The notes under the pieces: generated by a model
Told to the model about the DNA's origin: nothing
Databases searched by the model: none
What the model saw: the letters and a program-made list of their open reading frames with translations, nothing else
Shown: positions 16,748 to 24,101 of the stretch, one piece after another
How the letters are laid out: every line of letters starts with the position of its first letter
How positions within the stretch are numbered: position 1 is the first letter of the stretch
Made by a program: the position numbers and the translations under genes
Source of the DNA: Propionibacteriaceae bacterium
GTDB lineage: Bacteria; Actinomycetota; Actinomycetes; Propionibacteriales; Propionibacteriaceae
NCBI GenBank assembly: GCA_031265875.1
Contig: JAISCA010000043.1
Coordinates: 1-64,000, forward strand
Direction of reading: 5' to 3'
DNA: 64,000 bases

Positions 16748-16904
16748 CCCACCCGGGGCGCGACCGGGTGGGAGCGCACTCCCGACCTATCACGCGCGAC
16801 CGTGATTAAACGCCTGACCCGTCCGGGCCGGCCGAGCGGGAACGCACCGAATCTCTCCCACCCGGCCGCGCGCCGAAACAGAACCGAGACCGAAAGGAAC
16901 ACCC
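16748..16904. other. Intergenic region before the Clp-like gene
   Basis: 157 bp without a gene; GAAAGGAA precedes the TTG start at 16905. The repeated CCGACC/GACC-rich stretch shows no clear hairpin. Confidence 0.3.
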
Positions 16905-18233
16905 TTGTCTAACTTGACCATCGCCAGCCGCACCAGCCTGGCCGCCCTGGAGGAGCGCTCACGCGCCACCTGCGTCGTCTTCACCGACCATCCGCTGCCC
17001 ACCGGCGTCCAACCGGCCGCCGGGGACATCGGGTTGGAGAGCGCTGAAACGTCCACCCTGCTGCACGTCAGACGCGGCTTCACCTACGACGGAGACGACG
17101 CCGAAGTCAGCCACTGGATCGAGACCGGCACCCGGTCCTTCGCCAGTCTGGCCGACTGCGTCGCCTGGCTACGGGCCAAGCTGCCCGCGCCCGCCCCCGC
17201 CCAGCGGGCGCCGCAGTCAGCCCTGGCCGAGCCCAGGATCGCCCGCCTGCCCGTGGACCAAGTCACTGAGCTGGACCAGGTCGACCTCGACTTGCCGCCG
17301 GCCCCGACCCCCCAAGATCTGGAGACGATCCTGTCCCAGCAGGTCTTGGGCCAGGACTCCGCCGTACGCGGCCTAGCCGAACTGGCCGCCCACCATGTGG
17401 CCAAGCCATACCCACGCCGGCCCGCCTCCGCCCTTCTGATCGGGGCCACGGGCACCGGCAAGACGCTGGCCGCCGAGCAGTTGGCGCTGCATTTGACCAG
17501 TTCCACCGGCTCGACTTGGTCCTATGAACGCCTCGATCTGAACGAGTTCTCCGAGAAGCACAGCGCCGCCCGGCTGTTCGGCGCCCCGCCCGGCTACATC
17601 GGCTACGACGACGGCCGTGACCTGGCGGCCACGCTACGGGCCAACCCCCGCACCGTGGTGGTGCTCGACGAGATCGACAAAGCCCACCCCCAGCTGTGGC
17701 GCTCCCTGATGAATCTGATGGACGCCGGCCGCTTGAGCGGCCAAGCCGGAGACATCGACGCCCGCCAAGCCATCCTGCTGCTGACCTCGAACAAGGACGC
17801 CGCCGCCATCCAGCCCCTGGCCGACGCCCCAGACGACCGGCTGCGCGCCTTCCTGCGCGACCACGGCTACCCGCCCGAGATCGTGGGCCGTCTGGGCCGG
17901 ATCCTGGTCTTCCAACCGCTCACGGCGGACATCACCGCCCGCCTCATCGTCCTGACCGTCCAACGAGTCGTGGAGTCTTGGGGCTTCCAGCTACAGCGCA
18001 TCGCCCCCGAAGCCGTCACCGCCCTGGCCCACCGCGCTCCCTTGCAGACCGGCGGGCGCGACGTCGAGCACTTCATCGAGCGCGAACTGTCCCCGGGCTT
18101 GGCCAGCCTGAACGGAGTCGGATCTGCGGTCAGCGTCGACGAATCCATGCTAATCACGGCCGAGGTACTGGCCGAGTCGCCCATGGACGGCACCGACCAG
18201 TTGAATCAACCCGACGAAAGGACAGCACCATGA
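16905..18233 (+). CDS. Single-module ClpA/ClpB-type AAA+ protein
   Basis: The 442-residue protein has an unrecognised N-terminal domain (1-130) and one AAA+ module of the Clp D2 type: VLGQDSAVRGL, Walker A GATGTGKT (180-187), the pore-loop region LFGAPPGYIGY, Walker B VVVLDEIDKAH, sensor 1 LLTSNKD and a small C-terminal domain. Clp unfoldases normally have two modules or a ClpX zinc domain; neither is present, and no ClpP-binding loop is seen. TTG start after GAAAGG. It probably unfolds or remodels a partner of this locus, plausibly conjugated proteins. Overlaps the next gene by 4 bp (ATGA). Confidence 0.85.
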   Translation: MSNLTIASRTSLAALEERSRATCVVFTDHPLPTGVQPAAGDIGLESAETSTLLHVRRGFTYDGDDAEVSHWIETGTRSFASLADCVAWLRAKLPAPAPAQRAPQSALAEPRIARLPVDQVTELDQVDLDLPPAPTPQDLETILSQQVLGQDSAVRGLAELAAHHVAKPYPRRPASALLIGATGTGKTLAAEQLALHLTSSTGSTWSYERLDLNEFSEKHSAARLFGAPPGYIGYDDGRDLAATLRANPRTVVVLDEIDKAHPQLWRSLMNLMDAGRLSGQAGDIDARQAILLLTSNKDAAAIQPLADAPDDRLRAFLRDHGYPPEIVGRLGRILVFQPLTADITARLIVLTVQRVVESWGFQLQRIAPEAVTALAHRAPLQTGGRDVEHFIERELSPGLASLNGVGSAVSVDESMLITAEVLAESPMDGTDQLNQPDERTAP

Positions 18234-18622
18234 TCCACCAGGAAGACGACTTCACCCTGTACGACCCGTCCCGGACCGCCGGCGTTCAAGACCCTTCCAC
18301 GTTCGTCACCACGCTGGACGGCGAGTACATCGAGCACGCGCGGCGTGCCGGCGCCCACCGCGACTGGACTGAGGCGAACAAATTCCTCCGCCAGGTGCAA
18401 GACATAGCCAGGCGCCAGGACGAACTGATCCGGGCGGCGTACCAGGCGGCGAAGCATCGCGCCTGGCCGTGTGTGAACGACTTCCTAAAGCAGGTCACAG
18501 ACCAGAACCGCCGCAACCCTGCCCTGATCTGCGTCGCTAACGAGGCAGGAAAGCACCGCGATTGGGGATGGGTGCAGAACTTCCTGAGACAAGTCAAAGC
18601 CGACCAAGACAGCCCTAACTAG
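18230..18622 (+). CDS. Small helical-repeat protein
   Basis: The 130-residue protein is coupled to the Clp-like gene (ATGA). It contains three similar helical units: AGAHRDWTEANKFLRQVQD, AAKHRAWPCVNDFLKQVTD and AGKHRDWGWVQNFLRQVKA, spaced about 38 residues apart. The repeated (K/A)HR(D/A)W...(N/D)FL(R/K)QV signature suggests a protein-protein scaffold, perhaps an adaptor for the AAA+ protein. Family not recognised. Confidence 0.75.
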   Translation: MIHQEDDFTLYDPSRTAGVQDPSTFVTTLDGEYIEHARRAGAHRDWTEANKFLRQVQDIARRQDELIRAAYQAAKHRAWPCVNDFLKQVTDQNRRNPALICVANEAGKHRDWGWVQNFLRQVKADQDSPN

Positions 18623-19243
18623 ACAGCCGCGCCGCCACCTCAAACCGTTCCCCATGCGGCCCGTAGAATTCAGCTCCGTCTCGACTGCGTTCTCGTTGCT
18701 CGCCAGGAACGTCACAATGCGACTGGCAGGTGAGAGAGCGTCTGTTAGCGGCGACCGTCACCACGCGGAAGGAGGCCCCGAATACTCACGGTGCTGCTCT
18801 GTGGCACCGTTGACACTGAGCCTCTCACCCAGGACTTCGCCGACGAAGTACGTGCGTCCGGCAGAGAGTAATAGTTCTACCAGTCCGGCGATATCCAATG
18901 TAGTCGACACTATTGTCAAATTCGACCTGCACCAATCGAAACACTTCGACAGTAGGTAGATCAGCCCAGCTCACTACGCATCACAACACTGGCCAACCCT
19001 CCCGGAATCGCGGCTTCATCCGAGCGGAATATGCACCATCACAGACGGCGTTGTAGAACGTGCACTACTCTCGCTAAGGGTGATCCTGAGCAGAGTGAAA
19101 TGACTCCTGACGACGAAGTCCAAGATCAAGGCGTGAGACAGGTAATATTCACACAGACCCATTCCTCGGTCAGTGTTTATTCGGAGAAGTCACAGACCAT
19201 CGGAACTAAGGGCTTTGTAAAAACTTAGTCGTTAAGCGGCGCT
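18623..19243. other. Intergenic region between convergent genes
   Basis: About 620 bp, AT-richer than the left block. Apart from a gene remnant on the minus strand (18758-18970) nothing is supported, and no clear terminator hairpin was found. Confidence 0.4.
18758..18970 (-). pseudogene. Possible C-terminal remnant of a receptor-like gene
   Basis: The minus strand is open for 70 codons with protein-like content: FDWCRSNLTIVSTTLDIAGL, then VELLLSAGRTYFVGEVLGER. It has no good start codon or ribosome site and begins right after a stop. The FVGEVLGERLSVNG ending loosely resembles the end of the TIR-NACHT protein encoded just upstream on the same strand (WGQVITRERLDG). It may be the tail of a decayed related gene. 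Confidence 0.35.
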
Positions 19244-21979
19244 TTACTTGTCTACTGAACCGGGGAGAAGTTGGCATCCATCCAGGCGCTCCCGTGTAAT
19301 CACCTGCCCCCAAATGTCGACCTCCAAACCACAGCAGTCGAACATGACCGTGGCAAAACCATCACCGGACGATGCGCAAACTAATCTAGGTTGTACAGGA
19401 TGCCAGCGCGGCTCCCCGGTCAACCTATTTAAGATAACTTGCGCATGACTGTTAACATCGGAAGCCCGTGCGAACCGATTAAAGTAATTGCTTCCCCTTG
19501 TATTGGCCACGTTGAAAGCGAGGGACGTGATGATGCCCGGATCCGCGCCAGCGGCCAGTATCCGTCTCAGCCTCTGCTCGTTGGGGGTGGAAGCGTTGGT
19601 GAACTCGTAAGCTGCGGCGCAGTAGTTAAAATTCACGGCCCGTTCCGGGAGCATTTGCCCCAGTGGCTGGGATGCTTCGGCCTCAGGATCATCGAACACC
19701 CCGTAGCTGTACAACAGCGGGTGACGAATCAATGACTCTGAACGCCAGACCGCGTTGGGGGCGGTCAGACCCCAATACTGGCTAGACGCGGCAACCCTAG
19801 CCGCAAAGAGTTGGACATCCTCCGGTATGGGGACGCCCAGGTCATCGCAGCGCTTGAGAGCACCCACAAGCTCTTCTGCTACCCGTTCCTTATATCCTGG
19901 TGCGTCGCCCAGCTCCGAAGCTCCGGAACGAAAGTACGCGTCCAACCGCTCGGGGCCTCTGAGCATGGCAAGGAACTGCTGGACGAGGCGGGGCCCACGA
20001 GCAGCCCGACGGATTACCCCGAACACATGCTTCCAAAGATCGTGCACTCCGTACTTGGCGCGTCTGATGTCATCCCAAGGTTGGCGGTAGGCGTGGCCTA
20101 GTACGTTATAGATGCTCGACATGTCCCAATACGGTGGGAAGGAGTCAATGCCGTCCCAAAGCACTCCAAAACGTCTATCACCGAGAAGAGCGGCTTCGTA
20201 CTCCTCCCACATCTCCGCCAAGGCGTAGTAACGCCAAAGGTTAGTACGCAGGTGGCCAAGTTCGTAGGCCGCAGGGTCGCCTATACTCAACGTGGTCGAC
20301 GAACGGCGATAGTGTGCTTCCATGCGGTTCAGGTAGTTCACAAGTCGCCGTCCGCCCTGCCTTCTGTCCACGAAGTAAGCTCCACCAGTTGGCCGATGCG
20401 CAAGCCAGTCGGCAACAGACTTGTGGCAGAAAGCCAAGGCCTCGAGTACCATCAACGTATCACTCCATATATCTAGGGATGGCATAGTCGTCTTCGTATA
20501 CCTAATTTCCTTATCGACGAGTAAACTGCCTGCGCTGTGTCTGAACTCTGACAGGTCATATAAGCTGCGTCTGGCCACCGCCATCAGAAGTCTCTCTGAC
20601 AGAGCTTCATCGGCCAGCATCAGTTCCAGAAAACTGCGTGCTGTGGACCATGATTCGGGATCTGGGAAAGCACGCATGAACCATTGTCGATAAAGGCCAC
20701 TAAGCCCTTTGGCTTCATCGCCCGCATCGGACAGTCCGTGAGCAATTACATGCTCGCACATAAGTTTTGCCCACCAGAAGGAGCCTTCTGCGTTCATGGC
20801 GAGCTCGTTCAAGGACGAGGTTGGTACAACAGTTCCAGATTCATCAAATGCAGACTTGAAATAGCTCCGGATATCACGAGTGTTCTCTGTGCTGTTCGCA
20901 TCCAACACGACCGGGTCGAAGCCTTCGAAGAGGCTGACGAGGTCCGGTTCAGGGCGTGATGTGATCAACAGGCCGATCCATGGCGGGAGGTACTTGAGAT
21001 TCACAGCGAGCATCTCAGATAGATCGTCGTTGGAGCACTCGTCCAGAGCATCGAGAACGATGTAGATACGATCTCGGTCGTGGGCACTGGCCAGTAGGCT
21101 AAGTGGTTGAGTGATCAGCCAGGCGAACAGTTCGGACACCCCGGCATGCTGAAGATTAAGACGCTGTCGCGAGATGTCTAGCAAAGCCGCTCGGTAGTCC
21201 GGCACTTTGCAGGCAAGCTTGAATGCCATTGTTTTAACCACCTGAGCAGGATCACTGGAAGCGGGTTTGTCCCACTCGCACAGCACCCCACATACGGCGT
21301 GCGGATCAGCCGCAAGACGGTCGACGCAGAACGCTGACTTTCCTGCGCCGGGTGTGCCAAACAGCACGAACGCCTTCGAGTCCCGCTGGTTGACGCGCCA
21401 GTGCTCCACGGAAGCAGCGAGCCACTCGCGACCAGTGTAGGCGTCGGCCAGAAGGTCCTGCTGCTTCTGATCCAACAAGATCGGATGTAGGTATCCGGTT
21501 AGTTCCTCGATCTCACCATGGAACGCGACAGCTTCAGAGCTTTCCACCGCCCCACACAGTTTCTCGAACTGCTCCTTGTACCACGCCTCGAACGCCTCAT
21601 TACCCTGCGTCTCGACCTCGCGCCACTGGCTCAAGTCGAGCCACTGTACCTCGGTGATAATTGCCGGCGGTTGGACCTCAGCCTCTGGTTCCAGTAGGAC
21701 GGTCTGAATGTAGCAACCCTTAGCCGCGACCGCGATCCGCAGTTCGTCGCGGCAGGTCCCCGGGTCACGAGTGGAATGCTTCGACAAGAACGCCACCACT
21801 CCCGATGATTCCTTAATGCCGTCGTAGATCGCCCGCCGCCAGTGCCTCCCAGCCTTTATCTGCTGTTGATCGATCCACACCTGATGCCCGCGTGCCTCCA
21901 GGTCATGGTGGATCCTGGTCACGAGCGGCGCGTTGTCGTCATGGCCGTAAGAAAGAAAAAGCCGCAGCGAGTCAAGCAT
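19244..21979 (-). CDS. TIR-NACHT STAND receptor
   Basis: The 911-residue protein has an N-terminal TIR domain (1-140; LRLFLSYGHDD, VWIDQQQIKAG, and CRDELRIA with Glu79 at the NADase position). A NACHT-type ATPase follows: Walker A GTPGAGKS (208-215), Walker B IYIVLDALDEC, and LLITSRPEPD. A long C-terminal sensor region (about 450-911) has no clear repeats. Related bacterial TIR-STAND proteins sense phage components and deplete NAD. ATG 21979 overlaps the stop of the exported-protein gene by 8 bp, so they are co-translated. AT-richer than its neighbours, consistent with transfer. Confidence 0.88.
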   Translation of the reverse strand: MLDSLRLFLSYGHDDNAPLVTRIHHDLEARGHQVWIDQQQIKAGRHWRRAIYDGIKESSGVVAFLSKHSTRDPGTCRDELRIAVAAKGCYIQTVLLEPEAEVQPPAIITEVQWLDLSQWREVETQGNEAFEAWYKEQFEKLCGAVESSEAVAFHGEIEELTGYLHPILLDQKQQDLLADAYTGREWLAASVEHWRVNQRDSKAFVLFGTPGAGKSAFCVDRLAADPHAVCGVLCEWDKPASSDPAQVVKTMAFKLACKVPDYRAALLDISRQRLNLQHAGVSELFAWLITQPLSLLASAHDRDRIYIVLDALDECSNDDLSEMLAVNLKYLPPWIGLLITSRPEPDLVSLFEGFDPVVLDANSTENTRDIRSYFKSAFDESGTVVPTSSLNELAMNAEGSFWWAKLMCEHVIAHGLSDAGDEAKGLSGLYRQWFMRAFPDPESWSTARSFLELMLADEALSERLLMAVARRSLYDLSEFRHSAGSLLVDKEIRYTKTTMPSLDIWSDTLMVLEALAFCHKSVADWLAHRPTGGAYFVDRRQGGRRLVNYLNRMEAHYRRSSTTLSIGDPAAYELGHLRTNLWRYYALAEMWEEYEAALLGDRRFGVLWDGIDSFPPYWDMSSIYNVLGHAYRQPWDDIRRAKYGVHDLWKHVFGVIRRAARGPRLVQQFLAMLRGPERLDAYFRSGASELGDAPGYKERVAEELVGALKRCDDLGVPIPEDVQLFAARVAASSQYWGLTAPNAVWRSESLIRHPLLYSYGVFDDPEAEASQPLGQMLPERAVNFNYCAAAYEFTNASTPNEQRLRRILAAGADPGIITSLAFNVANTRGSNYFNRFARASDVNSHAQVILNRLTGEPRWHPVQPRLVCASSGDGFATVMFDCCGLEVDIWGQVITRERLDGCQLLPGSVDK

Positions 21980-22457
21980 GACACCTACAATCTAGCTGCC
22001 ATATTTGCGTACCGCTCTTGCGGCGAGTTCTGATACGAACGCCGAAACTGGCGGTCAGAGCGAGAGCCGATCCTAGAACTTCACAGAATACGAGGCTGTT
22101 CTTGACCTGTTGTATGTCGGGGGACTCCCGAGTTGGTCCCGGCAACCGTGCGACATACACGTACCTTCCTGAATTAATTATCAGTAAGACGTTTATCTGA
22201 GGGCTATGCGTCGCCGGGGCGTCGACTGTCCACTGCGCCGCGACGCTACCTGACAAAATCCAGTTTCCACCGACAGGACTCCACCCGTTGAGTGGTGCGG
22301 CTTGGGCCACCGTCGCCGATCCCAGGAAAATAAACGTGGCTCTTAGCGGGATAAAGAGAACTGAAGCGACGCGACCTCGGGCGGATCCTGGACGTACGCT
22401 TACACGATGGCGGAACGATAAACAAGTACAACCGTCACGAAGGACTGCGACACGCAT
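21972..22457 (-). CDS. Exported small protein coupled to the TIR-NACHT gene
   Basis: The 161-residue product starts at ATG 22457 behind GAGGAGG with a 5-nt gap. A basic N terminus and hydrophobic core (VASVLFIPLRATFIFLGSA) end in TVAQAAP, a plausible signal-peptidase site near residue 50. The mature part is small and beta-rich (GWSPVGGNWILSGSVAAQW). Its stop overlaps the TIR-NACHT start. No family recognised. An exported partner for a cytosolic receptor is unusual; the signal could also act as a membrane anchor. Confidence 0.65.
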   Translation of the reverse strand: MRVAVLRDGCTCLSFRHRVSVRPGSARGRVASVLFIPLRATFIFLGSATVAQAAPLNGWSPVGGNWILSGSVAAQWTVDAPATHSPQINVLLIINSGRYVYVARLPGPTRESPDIQQVKNSLVFCEVLGSALALTASFGVRIRTRRKSGTQIWQLDCRCHA

Positions 22458-22692
22458 AATTACCTCCTCTTCGCGGCCCGACGGTGTGACCTCCTCCCCG
22501 CCGAAAGGACGCAAGCCCAGCCCCTGACAGGAGGAACTTCGACTCAATCCTATGGCCGCTGGAGCGTCGTGATCTCATACCCCTACCATTTACAATTTAT
22601 AATGTGGACATGTATATGACACCCCCGCTAAACACCACTTAGGCTGGCGGGCGCTTGTACCCGTCGGACAGACCAATGGAGGATGCCGTCTG
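22458..22692. promoter_or_regulatory. Divergent promoter region
   Basis: The only gap between the minus-strand TIR-NACHT operon and the plus-strand ATP-grasp operon. A perfect TATAAT lies at 22598-22603 in an AT-rich island (TTTACAATTTATAATG), about 95 bp before the first start of the plus operon. No good -35 was seen at 16-18 bp. Shared regulation of both operons is possible. Confidence 0.45.
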
Positions 22693-22725
22693 ATGATCAT
22701 CGACCCTCTAGTCGAGCCGATATGA
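22693..22725 (+). CDS. 10-residue leader peptide (candidate)
   Basis: ATG 22693 lies 10 nt after GGAGG and encodes MIIDPLVEPI, ending in TGA that overlaps the ATG 22722 of the ATP-grasp gene. No good ribosome site precedes 22722 itself, so the leader would load ribosomes for the main gene. The alternative is an ATG at 22683 directly touching GGAGG, in frame with the ATP-grasp gene, which is too close to be efficient. Confidence 0.4.
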   Translation: MIIDPLVEPI

Positions 22726-24101
22726 CGACATCTAGGCAGGCGCTCAACGTCCAGATCGACAAGGCCCTGGGCCGGCGCCGGCTGTACTGGTTCGGGACCC
22801 GGGGCAGCGACGCGACTTCGCTGGCTGACGTGCCGCAGTTCTCGGGCGCCTTCTCGATCATCGACCGATTGAAGTGGAACTTCGAGTGGTCTGAGGCTTG
22901 GGAGGACAGCAGCGACGGGACGCGGATCGATCTGGACGAGTGGGACATCGACGAGCATCCGACGCATCCGGCCACGCGGGATTTGCGGGCGGCGATGTTG
23001 ACGGCGATGGATTACGACCATGCCATCGTCCCCTACCGCCCGTGCGAATTCCTGTCCGATCTGACCTTCGTGCGCCGCGACCACTGTCTGTACCTGGGCA
23101 TGTTCGCTGGCCAGCAGCGGGCTTTCGAGCACAAGCCGTGGGTGGAGACCGCCGTCGCGAAGATGGACATGAAGTGGCTGGGTTGGCGCTATCTGGCGGG
23201 GCGGGATCGCGCTGTGGCCGAAGCCTGGATCAGACGAGAAGGATCGGTGGTCGTGCGGCCCAGCCGGGGCTCGGGCGGGTTCGGCATGCGCCGGATCGAC
23301 ACGGTGGCGGACTTAGACGCGTTCTGGCCCACGTCCGACGACACTTACGTCAACGTGTCCGCTTACAGACACAACGCTCTGCCCTTGAACATCGGCGCGG
23401 TCGTCTGGGACGACGGCGTGACCTTGCATTATCCATCGGTGCAGCTCATCGGCGTCACGGCCTGCACCGCCTGGCCGTTCGGCTACTGCGGTAATGATTT
23501 CGGTCTGACCAAGCAACTGCCCGCCGACATCGTGGCTGAGATCGAACGCACCGCGCTGCTGCTGGGCCAGTGGTTGCGGAGTGAGGGTTTCCGCGGCGCC
23601 TTCGGAGTGGATTACCTCCTCGACCGCGACGATCTCTTATTCACTGAGATCAACCCCCGCTTCCAGGGCTCCACCCGTCTCTCGGCCCAGATGTCGGCCG
23701 GGCGTGGCGAGCCCTGTCTGCTGATCGACCATATCGCCGCCCTGCTCCACCTCCCCACCCCTGCCCGCCCCGGTCTGCGGGAACTCATCATGGACGGGCC
23801 CGCCGGCGGTCATGTCGTGTTGCATAACATCGGAGACCGCGCCGTGTATGCGGACACCTCGTCACTGATAGACAAGCTGCGCGACGATCTTAACGACGCC
23901 TACGGCCAGCTTGACTTCACTGTCGCCGCCCCCGCAGAACGCCGTGTCGAAGCGGGCGCGACCCTGCTCTCGATGCAGACACGGTCCGGATTGACCACCG
24001 ACGGCTACCGGTTGAGCGTGATCGCCGAAGACGTGATCAGGACGGCGGTCCGCCGCTCGACGCGATCCATCACGGAAGGAAGTTCACTGAGCGATGGCTA
24101 G
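22722..24101 (+). CDS. ATP-grasp family ligase
   Basis: The 459-residue protein shows ATP-grasp features: VAKMDMKWLGWRYL, the glycine-rich loop VVVRPSRGSGGFGMRRI, and the metal-binding LLFTEINPRFQGSTRLSA. ATP-grasp enzymes activate a carboxylate as acyl phosphate and couple it to an amine or thiol. Preceding (1-150) and trailing (360-459) domains are unassigned. It begins an operon with 4-11-bp overlaps that also encodes nSTAND and TIR proteins and a radical SAM enzyme. The substrate may be a peptide or small signal; none is identified. Confidence 0.82.
   Translation: MTTSRQALNVQIDKALGRRRLYWFGTRGSDATSLADVPQFSGAFSIIDRLKWNFEWSEAWEDSSDGTRIDLDEWDIDEHPTHPATRDLRAAMLTAMDYDHAIVPYRPCEFLSDLTFVRRDHCLYLGMFAGQQRAFEHKPWVETAVAKMDMKWLGWRYLAGRDRAVAEAWIRREGSVVVRPSRGSGGFGMRRIDTVADLDAFWPTSDDTYVNVSAYRHNALPLNIGAVVWDDGVTLHYPSVQLIGVTACTAWPFGYCGNDFGLTKQLPADIVAEIERTALLLGQWLRSEGFRGAFGVDYLLDRDDLLFTEINPRFQGSTRLSAQMSAGRGEPCLLIDHIAALLHLPTPARPGLRELIMDGPAGGHVVLHNIGDRAVYADTSSLIDKLRDDLNDAYGQLDFTVAAPAERRVEAGATLLSMQTRSGLTTDGYRLSVIAEDVIRTAVRRSTRSITEGSSLSDG

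Noticed and set aside
18696..19228. Small plus-strand frames in the AT-richer gap
   Set aside because: No ribosome sites or recognisable motifs; the minus-strand remnant explains the only protein-like signal.
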